This document shows, one piece after another, positions 1-6,889 of a DNA stretch of 18,216 nucleotides (position 1 is the first letter of the stretch; the number at the start of each line of letters is the position of its first letter). Below the pieces are notes generated by a model. It was not told the DNA's origin, did no database searches, and saw nothing but the letters and a program-made list of their open reading frames with translations. Origin of the DNA: Paracoccaceae bacterium. Its GTDB lineage: Bacteria; Pseudomonadota; Alphaproteobacteria; Rhodobacterales; Rhodobacteraceae. A program made the position numbers and the translations under genes. Location of the stretch: NCBI GenBank assembly GCA_027069385.1, contig JALXER010000209.1, positions 1 to 18,216 on the forward strand, in the 5' to 3' direction.

Positions 1-708
1 GTCGGTACCTTGGCTGGCAACCCCGGACGGGGGCGTTTCCGGCGCGACCGGCGCGGCGGGTTTGCCGGTGCTGTCGGTGGCGACCACCGGATCAACCTCG
101 ACCGGATCGGCTGCCTGCTGGTCTTGGTTCATAGCTGTTTCGGGCTGCTGCGCAACCGGTTCGGGCGTCGGTTGTTCGCCCTGATCCTCATCCGGTACGA
201 CAACTGGCGGCGCGCTTGTTTCCGGCGCGGGCGGGGTTGCGGGGTCATCCGGCGCGACCGGCGCTTGTGGCGTGGGCTGTTCATCCGGCGGGGTAGGAGC
301 CGCCTCGACCGATGGCGGCGATTGCGGGGCTGCATCCGCCGGGCCGACCGGCAGGTCTGGCAGCGCGGGGTCATCAAGGGCGGCGGTTTGCTCCGGCGGA
401 GCCACCGTTTCGGCCTGTGCAGTATCGATGCTTTGGTCAACCGTTGGCGGGGTCGGGTCGGCCTGCGCAGTATCGTTGCTTTCATCAACCGGCGGCGCAG
501 TCGGGTCGGCCTGCGCATCATCGGCGTTTTCATCAACCGGCGACGGGGTCGGGTCGGCTTGCGCGATTTCCAGAGGCAAATCGCCAGAGACGGGCGCGTC
601 CCCCTCCATCGACACCGGCGCATCGCGGCCGGTCAACACAAAATACCCGCCCGCAAGCAGGGCAATGGCCACTGCGGCCAGCCACTTTTTCGAATTAGAC
701 TCCGCCAT
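1..708 (-). CDS. Membrane-anchored Pro/Ala-rich protein, 3' end off the window (possible LysM-type envelope protein)
   Basis: Open reading frame on the minus strand from ATG at 706-708 to the left edge: 236 codons with no stop, so the C-terminus is missing. It begins MAESNSKKWLAAVAI. One hydrophobic segment (about residues 9-25) follows two lysines, as in a signal anchor. The rest is a long disordered stretch rich in Pro, Ala, Asp and Glu, with three 16-residue repeats (residues 49-96, each starting AQADPT). Rhodobacteraceae often carry envelope proteins with a TM anchor, an acidic Pro/Ala linker and a C-terminal LysM domain. That identity is only an inference here because the domain part is outside the window. 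There is no clear Shine-Dalgarno; a weak promoter-like pair (TTGGCG at 743-748, CATAAG at 720-725, 17-bp spacer, minus strand) would give a very short leader. It lies 103 bp downstream of yebC in the same direction. Other frames across this region are longer but have shadow-like composition. Confidence 0.72.
   Translation of the reverse strand, partial: MAESNSKKWLAAVAIALLAGGYFVLTGRDAPVSMEGDAPVSGDLPLEIAQADPTPSPVDENADDAQADPTAPPVDESNDTAQADPTPPTVDQSIDTAQAETVAPPEQTAALDDPALPDLPVGPADAAPQSPPSVEAAPTPPDEQPTPQAPVAPDDPATPPAPETSAPPVVVPDEDQGEQPTPEPVAQQPETAMNQDQQAADPVEVDPVVATDSTGKPAAPVAPETPPSGVASQGTD
421..564 (-). repeat. Three tandem 48-bp coding repeats
   Basis: Three head-to-tail units at 421-468, 469-516 and 517-564, each 48 bp and strongly similar in the second half (core GTCGGGTCGGC on the plus strand). 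Each encodes a 16-residue acidic, Pro-containing unit of the form AQADPT..PVD in the truncated Pro/Ala-rich protein. There are no spacers, so this is not a CRISPR array. Confidence 0.9.
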
Positions 709-811
709 ATCCGGGTTCGCTTATGATTCCCTGCGCTTGATGCGCCAACAGGTCAACCATACCCCGAACCGGATAAATATCCAGTGTTTTCCCGTATTTC
801 CCGCGCAGCGG

Positions 812-1558
812 CTACGAAGAAAGCTGCGCCATCACCTCGTCGGAAATCTCGAAATTGGCGGTAACGGTTTGCACGTCATCGTCATCTTCCAGCGATTCGA
901 TCAGGCGCATCAGCTTTTCGGCGCCGTTCAGGTCAAGCTCGGTGGTGGTCTGGGGCTTCCAGACCAGCTTGGTCGATTCCGATTCTCCCAGGGCGGCCTC
1001 TAACGCGTTGGACACTTCGTTCAGGTCGGTCGCACCGCAATAGATCGTGTGCCCGTCTTCGGAGCTTTCGACATCGTCGGCACCCGCCTCAATGGCGGCA
1101 TCCATGATGGTATCTGCATCGCCCGCATCCACCGGATAGACCACCTCTCCGACCCGGTCGAACATAAACGACACCGCGCCGGTTTCAGCCAGATTGCCAC
1201 CCGACTTGGTAAAGATCGACCGCACCGAAGAGGCGGTGCGATTGCGGTTGTCGGTCATCGCCTCGACGATCACCGCCACGCCACCCGGGCCATAGCCTTC
1301 ATAGCGGATTTCGTCGTAATTATCCCCGTCACCGGCAACCGATTTCTTGATGGCGCGTTCGATCACGTCCTTGGGCACCGAGACCTTTTTGGCCTCTTTC
1401 ACCGCAAGGCGCAGGCGCGGGTTCTTGTCCGGATCCGGGTCGCCCATCTTGGCCGCCACGGTAATTTCCTTGGCCAGTTTGGAAAACAGCTTGGAACGCA
1501 CCGCATCCTGCCGCCCCTTGCGATGCTGGATATTTGCCCATTTCGAGTGGCCCGCCAT
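812..1558 (-). CDS. yebC: YebC/PmpR family protein (TACO1 homologue)
   Basis: 248 residues, the usual length for the family. The N-terminus MAGHSKWANIQHRKGRQD is the conserved YebC opening, followed by the KLFSKLAKEI segment, the YEGYGPGGVAVIVE core near residues 87-100 and the FTKSGGNLAETGAVSFMF block near 116-133. Family members were long annotated as DNA-binding regulators (PmpR). More recent work on YebC and mitochondrial TACO1 points to a role in translating proline-rich stretches. Which role applies here cannot be read from sequence. The start is fixed by a near-perfect Shine-Dalgarno, AGGAGG (1565-1570), seven bases before ATG. It is divergent from the beta-helix gene and followed in the same direction by a proline-rich gene. 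Confidence 0.96.
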   Translation of the reverse strand: MAGHSKWANIQHRKGRQDAVRSKLFSKLAKEITVAAKMGDPDPDKNPRLRLAVKEAKKVSVPKDVIERAIKKSVAGDGDNYDEIRYEGYGPGGVAVIVEAMTDNRNRTASSVRSIFTKSGGNLAETGAVSFMFDRVGEVVYPVDAGDADTIMDAAIEAGADDVESSEDGHTIYCGATDLNEVSNALEAALGESESTKLVWKPQTTTELDLNGAEKLMRLIESLEDDDDVQTVTANFEISDEVMAQLSS

Positions 1559-1587
1559 CGGGAACCTCCTATATTTATTCCGTTCGG

Positions 1588-1617
1588 GTTATAAAACAGC
1601 CAGCCCCCGGGCCGCAA
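1588..1617 (-). promoter_or_regulatory. Candidate sigma-70 promoter for yebC
   Basis: On the minus strand, TTGCGG (1612-1617) lies 17 bp from TTATAA (1589-1594), or 18 bp from TATAAC (1588-1593). This puts the start about 25 nt upstream of the yebC ATG, leaving room for the AGGAGG site. Read by eye; not tested. Confidence 0.45.
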
Positions 1618-1672
1618 CCCGACAATGCAAGAAACTGTGCAAACCGGTCGGCGCTGGATTTTTCGGGGCGGT

Positions 1673-1700
1673 TTGGCTATGGCTTATCAGACGATATAAA
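1673..1700 (+). promoter_or_regulatory. Candidate promoter for the beta-helix gene
   Basis: TTGGCT (1673-1678) and TATAAA (1695-1700) are separated by 16 bp. The expected transcription start near 1707 leaves only about 8-9 nt before the ATG at 1716, with AAGG at 1705-1708 as the only ribosome-binding candidate. Weak evidence. Confidence 0.35.
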
Positions 1701-1715
1701 CCATAAGGCCCGAAT

Positions 1716-3125
1716 ATGAGACCCTTTCGCACTGTTTTTCCCGTTATTGCCCCGCTTTGCCTGCTGATCGCCATTACATTCCCCCCTGCCCTTTTGGCGC
1801 AAACCGCACCGGTGGTCGTGGTGGCCCCCGACGGAAGCGGCGATTTTACCACCGACGGGCGCGATGGTCAGGTGCAGATCAATCAGGCGCTTGATTTCGT
1901 TGCCGCTCATCCGGGTTTTACCACCGTGTATCTGAAGGGGCCGAACACCTACTGGATCGACGCAACGATTTTCATTTCCTCCAACACCACGCTGACCGGC
2001 GACCCTGATGCAAAAATCAAACTGGTCAACCATGCCCGCTGGCGCACCAAGTTCATGCCGTTAATCGGGCAAAAGGGCCACCGGCTGGAAGCAGGGCTGG
2101 AGGACCCTTCGAACATTACCGAAAACATCGTGATCCACGGTTTCGAGATTGACGGAAACCGGCAACGCCAGAACGAGCCTTCGGGCCATTCCTATTACAA
2201 TATGATCAGCCTGCAAAATACCCGCAACATCCGCATTTACGACATGTATATGCATGACAACCTCTCCGACGTGCTGAACACCGGCTATGATCTTTCCGGG
2301 TTCGACATCAATCTGGATTTCTATGACAACCGCGTCCATGCCAGCGGCCATGACGGCGTCTTTGTGATTAACTCGCGCAATATCCGCATCCATGACAATA
2401 TTTTCACCGACAATCGCACCGATGCGCATATTCGCGTGCAATACTGTGACGACTTCAGGATCTATAACAATATCGGCGGCAATGATCCGGACCGGCGATT
2501 CTCTGGCGGGATCGGGGTTTCGCTGCAGGTCAAAGGCGATGTGCCGCTGAGCAATGCCGAGATTTACAACAACTTCTTTTACGGTCGCGGCGCGTATTAC
2601 GGTATCTGGTTGTGGCAGCTAAAGGGGGTTGGTCAGGTGGATTCCCATCGGGATGTGTATATCCACGACAACGTTATTGTCTGGAGTATGCTCGGCGGGA
2701 TCGGCATTCAGGGGTTTCAGGATACCCGCATCGAAAACAATATTTTTGAGGCAGATGCCGGTTATGGAGAGACCCGCAGCAGCGGCATCGTCTTTATCGG
2801 CGGTGATCCCGGTGGCAACCTGTCGGGTTTTCGCACCTATGTTTCGGGGAATATCATCATCAATCACCCGGGGTACGGGCTGGATAACCAGACCCCTGCA
2901 TTGCATCAGTTTGTTTCGCGCAACAACCGGATTTTCGGCAACCTTGCCGGCCCGTATAACAACGCTGCTTCAAACCGAGACCGCTATGACGAACCGGGCG
3001 TTTCGCGAACCCTGGTGGACAATTATTACAACATTCTGGCACCGGCCTGGACTGCCGCCCACGAAAGCAATGATTTCAGCGGTGATCTGGGTGCCGTGGC
3101 AGCATGGCGCAACTATCGCCAATAA
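1716..3125 (+). CDS. Secreted right-handed parallel beta-helix protein
   Basis: 469 residues. A signal peptide is evident: basic start (MRPFR), hydrophobic core, likely cleavage after A28 (PALLA|QT), so the protein is exported to the periplasm or beyond. The mature part shows the repeating pattern of pectate-lyase-like or NosD-like beta-helix proteins: rungs with N-IRI-D/N-N motifs such as NIRIYDMYMHDN, NIRIHDNIFTDN, FRIYNNIGG and TRIENNIFEAD, roughly residues 140-410. The N-terminal APDGSGDFTTD resembles the opening of many pectate-lyase-fold enzymes. The substrate is unknown; polysaccharide lyase or surface-glycan binding are possible, but no catalytic set was identified. The gene stands alone, divergent from yebC and convergent with tsf, and looks richer in A/T-rich codons (AAC/AAT, ATT, TAT) than its neighbours, perhaps because of Asn-rich rungs or acquisition by transfer. 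Confidence 0.88.
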   Translation: MRPFRTVFPVIAPLCLLIAITFPPALLAQTAPVVVVAPDGSGDFTTDGRDGQVQINQALDFVAAHPGFTTVYLKGPNTYWIDATIFISSNTTLTGDPDAKIKLVNHARWRTKFMPLIGQKGHRLEAGLEDPSNITENIVIHGFEIDGNRQRQNEPSGHSYYNMISLQNTRNIRIYDMYMHDNLSDVLNTGYDLSGFDINLDFYDNRVHASGHDGVFVINSRNIRIHDNIFTDNRTDAHIRVQYCDDFRIYNNIGGNDPDRRFSGGIGVSLQVKGDVPLSNAEIYNNFFYGRGAYYGIWLWQLKGVGQVDSHRDVYIHDNVIVWSMLGGIGIQGFQDTRIENNIFEADAGYGETRSSGIVFIGGDPGGNLSGFRTYVSGNIIINHPGYGLDNQTPALHQFVSRNNRIFGNLAGPYNNAASNRDRYDEPGVSRTLVDNYYNILAPAWTAAHESNDFSGDLGAVAAWRNYRQ

Positions 3126-3127
3126 AA

Positions 3128-3157
3128 AAAAGCCCGCGCGATTTCGCACGGGCTTTT
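3128..3157. terminator. Bidirectional intrinsic terminator between the beta-helix gene and tsf
   Basis: Inverted repeat with outer arms AAAAGCCCG and CGGGCTTTT, one mismatch, an inner GCG/CGC stem and an ATTT loop. The arms supply a T-run in the plus direction and, with A3124-A3131, a U-run for the minus transcript. It begins three bases after the beta-helix stop codon and lies 20 bp beyond the tsf stop, so it can serve both convergent genes. Confidence 0.9.
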
Positions 3158-3177
3158 GCAACAGGTTTGCGGCGGGT

Positions 3178-4053
3178 TTAGCCGCCCATGGTTTTTGCCA
3201 CTTCGGCGGCGAAATCCTCGACCTTTTTCTCGATACCGTCACCGACGCCAAACCGGACAAAGCCGGTCACTTCGGCGCCCTGCGCTGCGGCGGCCTTGGC
3301 CACGGTCAGGTCGGGGTCGATCACGAATTTCTGGTTCACAAGGGTAACTTCCTCGTAGAACTTGCGCATCCGGCCTTTGATCATGTTTTCAATGATGTTT
3401 TCCGGCTTGCCCGATTCGCGTGCCTGCTCGGTCAGCACGTTTTTCTCGCGCTCGACCATGGCCGGGTCCAGATCGGCCTCGGACAAAGAGGACGGGTTGG
3501 TCGCGGCAACATGCATGGCGATCTGCTTGGCGATGTCTTCGTTACCGCCCTTCAGCGCTACCAGCACCCCGATCTGCCCAAGACCGTCGGCAACCGAATT
3601 GTGCACATAGGACACAACGATATCGCCCGACAGTTTGGCCATGCGGCGCAGGTTCATGTTCTCGCCGATGGTGGCGATTTTGTTGGTCAGCACATCGGAA
3701 ACCGTGCCACCCTCAATGGCTGCGGCGTTCAGACCGTCCAGATCGTCAACGCCAAGCGCTGCGGTGGTAAAGGCCCGAACCATGTCCTGAAACTCGGCGT
3801 TTTTCGACACAAAGTCGGTTTCCGAGTTCACCTCGATTGCCACGCCAACGCCACCTTCAACGGCAACACCGACCAGCCCTTCGGCAGCGGTACGGCCGGA
3901 TTTCTTGGCGGCTTTGGACAGGCCCTTGGTGCGCAGCCAGTCAATCGCGGCTTCCATGTCGCCATCGGTTGCGGTCAGCGCCTTTTTCGCGTCCATCATG
4001 CCAACGCCGGATGAATCGCGCAGTTCTTTCACTTGTTTTGCAGTGATAGCCAT
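3178..4053 (-). CDS. tsf: Translation elongation factor Ts
   Basis: 291 residues, typical of bacterial EF-Ts, the cytoplasmic nucleotide-exchange factor that regenerates EF-Tu-GTP. The N-terminal UBA-like domain is clear (VKELRDSSGVGMMDAKKAL, with the usual LR..(T/S)G.GMMD pattern), followed by the core segment EVNSETDFVSKNAEF near residues 77-91. The C-terminus ends in the usual VEDFAAEVAKTMGG style. The ATG overlaps the rpsB stop codon by one base (TAATG), so translation is probably coupled, and rpsB-tsf is one of the most conserved bacterial gene pairs. The transcript should end at the terminator at 3128-3157. Confidence 0.98.
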   Translation of the reverse strand: MAITAKQVKELRDSSGVGMMDAKKALTATDGDMEAAIDWLRTKGLSKAAKKSGRTAAEGLVGVAVEGGVGVAIEVNSETDFVSKNAEFQDMVRAFTTAALGVDDLDGLNAAAIEGGTVSDVLTNKIATIGENMNLRRMAKLSGDIVVSYVHNSVADGLGQIGVLVALKGGNEDIAKQIAMHVAATNPSSLSEADLDPAMVEREKNVLTEQARESGKPENIIENMIKGRMRKFYEEVTLVNQKFVIDPDLTVAKAAAAQGAEVTGFVRFGVGDGIEKKVEDFAAEVAKTMGG

Positions 4054-4856
4054 TACTTTGCACCTTCTTCTTTGGCTTCTTCCTTGACTTCTTCTACGGC
4101 AGCAGCGGCGGCGGCTTCTTCAACCGGCGCTTCTTCCATTTCGCCGATATCCACACCGGCAGCGCCCAGCTGATCGGCCATGCCGTCAAGGGCTGCGCGG
4201 GCGATCAGGTCGCAATAAAGCGCAATCGCGCGGGCCGCATCGTCATTGCCCGGAATCGGATAGTCGATGCCGCGCGGGTCCGAGTTGGTGTCGAGCACCG
4301 CAATCACCGGAATGCCCAGTTTCTTGGCTTCGGCGATGGCAAGGCTTTCCTTGTTGGTATCGACTACGAAAATCAGGTCGGGAGTACCGCCCATTTCGCG
4401 AATCCCGCCCAGTGACGCGGTCAGCTTACCTTGCTGGCGCTCCATGTTCAGGCGCTCTTTCTTGGTCATGCCTTCGGCACCGGATTCCAGCTTTTCGTCA
4501 TATTCTTTCAGACGACGGATAGAATTGGAGATGGTTTTCCAGTTGGTCAGCATGCCGCCCAGCCAGCGGTGGTTGACGTAATACTGTGCCGAACGCTCGG
4601 CCGCTTCCATGATCGGCTTGGAGGCCTGACGCTTGGTGCCGACAAACAGAATGCTGCCGCCCTTGGCAACGGTCTGCTGCACAACGTTCAGCGCCGCATC
4701 CAGCAACGGCACGGTCTGGGTCAGGTCCATGATGTGGATGCCGTTGCGCGCGCCGTAGATATACGGGTCCATCAACGGATTCCAGCGGTGGGTTTGGTGG
4801 CCAAAATGTACGCCTGCTTCAAGCAGTTGGCGCAATGTGAACTCGGGTAGAGCCAT
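4053..4856 (-). CDS. rpsB: 30S ribosomal protein S2
   Basis: 267 residues. The S2 signatures are plain: LLEAGVHFGHQTHRWNPLMDPYIYG near the N-terminus, GTKRQA near residue 53, the YVNHRWLGGMLTNW block near 92-105 and PDLIFVVDTNKE near 158-169. The C-terminus carries an extra Ala/Glu/Lys-rich tail (about the last 30 residues), a low-complexity extension seen in some alphaproteobacterial S2 proteins. S2 sits on the small subunit near the mRNA exit side, next to S1. A purine-rich ribosome site (AAGGAAG) precedes the ATG. The gene heads the rpsB-tsf operon, with a promoter and structured leader upstream. Confidence 0.98.
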   Translation of the reverse strand: MALPEFTLRQLLEAGVHFGHQTHRWNPLMDPYIYGARNGIHIMDLTQTVPLLDAALNVVQQTVAKGGSILFVGTKRQASKPIMEAAERSAQYYVNHRWLGGMLTNWKTISNSIRRLKEYDEKLESGAEGMTKKERLNMERQQGKLTASLGGIREMGGTPDLIFVVDTNKESLAIAEAKKLGIPVIAVLDTNSDPRGIDYPIPGNDDAARAIALYCDLIARAALDGMADQLGAAGVDIGEMEEAPVEEAAAAAAVEEVKEEAKEEGAK

Positions 4857-4975
4857 TGTATGCTTCCTTTTCCGGTTTGATCCTCGGCAGCGCGTGAAGG
4901 GGGTTAACCCAACCGGTGGACATTCACGGGATTTCTCCCCGTGCGTGGCCCGAAACGCTGCCTGTGGTTTTAGTG
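4857..4975 (-). promoter_or_regulatory. rpsB mRNA leader with hairpin and palindrome (possible S2 autoregulatory element)
   Basis: The predicted transcript from the promoter at 4982-5010 has a leader of about 115-120 nt. It contains a perfect 6-bp stem (CACGGG 4925-4930 with CCCGTG 4938-4943, loop of 7) and a perfect 10-bp palindrome GGGTTAACCC (4901-4910). Ribosomal protein operons are often autoregulated through leader structure. That this one binds S2 is inference, and no known leader family was recognised. Confidence 0.4.
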
Positions 4976-4981
4976 ATTGTG

Positions 4982-5010
4982 CGCATAGAGCAACACGGCC
5001 CCCGTTGCAA
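4982..5010 (-). promoter_or_regulatory. Candidate sigma-70 promoter for rpsB-tsf
   Basis: On the minus strand, TTGCAA (5005-5010) and TATGCG (4982-4987) are separated by exactly 17 bp with a GC-rich spacer, as in strong Rhodobacteraceae housekeeping promoters. The start would fall near 4975. Confidence 0.6.
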
Positions 5011-5031
5011 GCCCTAAGGTAGAATTTCGCC

Positions 5032-5051
5032 TATAATTGACCGAAAGGTCA
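5032..5051 (+). promoter_or_regulatory. Candidate -10 box and overlapping inverted repeat upstream of the acyltransferase operon
   Basis: A perfect TATAAT (5032-5037) is followed directly by the perfect inverted repeat TGACCGAAAGGTCA (5038-5051), located where transcription would start. No convincing -35 hexamer lies at 16-18 bp. The repeat is a possible operator. A start near 5043 rules against the upstream TTG (5037) as start codon of the acyltransferase. Confidence 0.4.
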
Positions 5052-5120
5052 CGATTTGGGGTGACGCGCCGGAATGTTTTGGATAACAAGGCGCGAGCAA
5101 GGGAAAGCGGGATTCTTATA

Positions 5121-5981
5121 ATGACTACGGGTGACAAGGATGACAACAAGGGTGTTGTCAAAATCAATCCTTCGGATTTGAGCTATTCAAATTCGTTCCC
5201 CTCGCCGCAAAAGCATTTCATCATTCGCTGGATCGAAAACCTGACCGGGCGCATCACCATTTTGCGCCTTGCCCGCAAACACGAGCGCGAGGCCCCCCTG
5301 CCCGGCGGATTCTGGACGCAGGCCATGACGCGCATGGGCATCAATACCGATGTCGGCCCCGAGGCGCTGGCGCGCATCCCCAAAACCGGCCCGCTGATCG
5401 TGGTGGCCAACCATCCGCACGGGCTGGTGGACGGCATGGCGATGCTGAAAATTGTCAGCGACGTGCGCGACGATTTCAAAATCATGACCCGCGCCTTTCT
5501 GGCCATGGTTCCCGATATCAAGGATGTCATGCTGCCGGTCGCCTTTGACCACGAGGAAAACGCGGTACGCAAGAACGTACAGGCCCGCAAAGAGGCGCTG
5601 GAACATGTCAAATCCGGCGGGGCGCTAATTCTGTTTCCGGCCGGTCGCGTCGCCCATAGCGAAACCCTGTTTGGCAAAGCGGTAGAGGCCGAATGGGCAC
5701 CGTTTCTGCACCGGTTGATCATGCGTGGCAAGGCCGATGTGGTGCCTATGTTTTTTCACGGGCAGAACAGCCGGCTATACCTGCTGGCAGCGCGGTTCTC
5801 GCCCACCTTGCGGCAGGGGCTGCTGATGCACGAGGTAGTCAGATCGCTAAACTCGGATATGCGCCCAATTATCGGCGAGCCAATCCCGTTCGCCGAGTTG
5901 GAAAAACTGGATGTGGACCCGCGCGAAATGGCCGCCTATATCCGCGAAATCACCCTTGATCTGGATGACGGCGCCAAATGA
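5121..5981 (+). CDS. Lysophospholipid/glycerol-3-phosphate acyltransferase family protein (PlsC-like, hemolysin-type subgroup)
   Basis: 286 residues from ATG 5121; an in-frame TTG at 5037 would add 28 residues but overlaps the likely promoter. It contains the acyltransferase block I as VVANHPHGLVDGMAM (residues 94-108), the His...Asp catalytic pair in the NHPxGxxDG form found in the putative-hemolysin subgroup rather than the plain HX4D. LFPAGRV (171-177) stands where PlsC has FPEGT, and PMFFHGQNSRLY (209-220) is typical of the subgroup. It probably transfers an acyl chain to a lysolipid or lyso-ornithine lipid at the inner face of the membrane; the acceptor is not determined. Its stop overlaps the psuK start (ATGA), so it is the first gene of a three-gene operon with psuK and psuG. 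Confidence 0.88.
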   Translation: MTTGDKDDNKGVVKINPSDLSYSNSFPSPQKHFIIRWIENLTGRITILRLARKHEREAPLPGGFWTQAMTRMGINTDVGPEALARIPKTGPLIVVANHPHGLVDGMAMLKIVSDVRDDFKIMTRAFLAMVPDIKDVMLPVAFDHEENAVRKNVQARKEALEHVKSGGALILFPAGRVAHSETLFGKAVEAEWAPFLHRLIMRGKADVVPMFFHGQNSRLYLLAARFSPTLRQGLLMHEVVRSLNSDMRPIIGEPIPFAELEKLDVDPREMAAYIREITLDLDDGAK

Positions 5982-6889
5982 GCCGCGCTCCGGTCCTTTG
6001 TATCGGTTCGGCCCTTTGGGATATCATCGCCGCCGCCTCGCGCCCGATGCGCGACGGGTTTGACATGGCGGGCAAAATCCACCGGCAGACGGGGGGCGTG
6101 GCGCTCAATATCGCGGTGGCGCTGGTGCGTCAGGGCCAGCCCGCCGCCTTGCTTAGCGCCATTGGCAACGATGCCGAGGGCGACGCGCTGATTGCCGAAC
6201 TTGAAAAGATCGGCGTCGATTGTTCCTACGTCTATCGCAGTGCCGAGCCGACCGACGCCTATCTGGCTATCGAGCATCCGGGGGGCGATATCTTTGGCGC
6301 GATTGCCGATTGCGCCTCGCTGGAACAGGTGGGCGATGCGGTGCTTGCGCCTTTGCATGACGGGCGGCTGGCCTCGGCCAAAGCGCCGTGGCAGGGCGCG
6401 ATCGTGGTCGATGGCAACCTGCCCGAAGCGGTCATGGCGGATTTGGGTAACGACCCGGCCCTGCGCGGTGCGCACCTGTCTTTTGTTCCGGCTTCTCCGG
6501 GTAAGGCACAACGTTTACGAACCGCGCTAAGCCATTCCAATGCCACGCTTTATATCAATCGGGGCGAGGCCGAAATCCTGTGCGCGCAACGGTTTGCCGA
6601 CAGCATGGCCGCCGTGGACCCGCTGTTTGATCTGGGTGCGAAACGGGTGGTGATCACCGACGGGCCGCACGCCAACACTTTTGCCAATGGCAAGGTGCAG
6701 GTCAGCCTGACTCCGCTAAGTGTGACGGCGGTTTCGACCACTGGCGCGGGTGATGTATTTACCGCCGCACATCTGGCGGCCGAGCTGGCCTCGGGGCATC
6801 TGGGCAAGACCAGTCAGGCCGACGCCATGGCCGTATTGCAAGCCGCCAACGACGCCGCCACCAAACACATCACTCGGGAATCCCCATGA
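5978..6889 (+). CDS. psuK: PfkB-family kinase, probable pseudouridine kinase
   Basis: 303 residues, PfkB/ribokinase fold. Visible motifs are the first signature around TGGVALNIAVALVRQG (38-53), the NRGEAEIL region (194-201) that matches the family N-x-x-E Mg/ATP motif, and the second signature TTGAGDVFTAA (254-264) with D259 as expected catalytic base. PfkB kinases have many substrates. The assignment to pseudouridine (giving pseudouridine 5'-phosphate) rests on the overlapping downstream psuG gene, as in E. coli yeiC-yeiN. The ATG overlaps the acyltransferase stop, and its own stop overlaps the psuG ATG, both by ATGA. Confidence 0.9.
   Translation: MSRAPVLCIGSALWDIIAAASRPMRDGFDMAGKIHRQTGGVALNIAVALVRQGQPAALLSAIGNDAEGDALIAELEKIGVDCSYVYRSAEPTDAYLAIEHPGGDIFGAIADCASLEQVGDAVLAPLHDGRLASAKAPWQGAIVVDGNLPEAVMADLGNDPALRGAHLSFVPASPGKAQRLRTALSHSNATLYINRGEAEILCAQRFADSMAAVDPLFDLGAKRVVITDGPHANTFANGKVQVSLTPLSVTAVSTTGAGDVFTAAHLAAELASGHLGKTSQADAMAVLQAANDAATKHITRESP

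Noticed and set aside
421..564. CRISPR-like array
   Set aside because: The 48-bp units are directly adjacent with no spacers and encode in-frame protein repeats.
2629..4014. 461-residue plus-strand frame crossing the beta-helix gene and tsf
   Set aside because: It runs out of frame through the beta-helix gene, across the terminator and antisense to tsf. The composition is that of a high-GC shadow.
5005..5037. TTGCAA as -35 for TATAAT on the plus strand
   Set aside because: The spacer would be 21 bp, too long. The same TTGCAA, which is palindromic, fits the minus-strand rpsB promoter with a 17-bp spacer.
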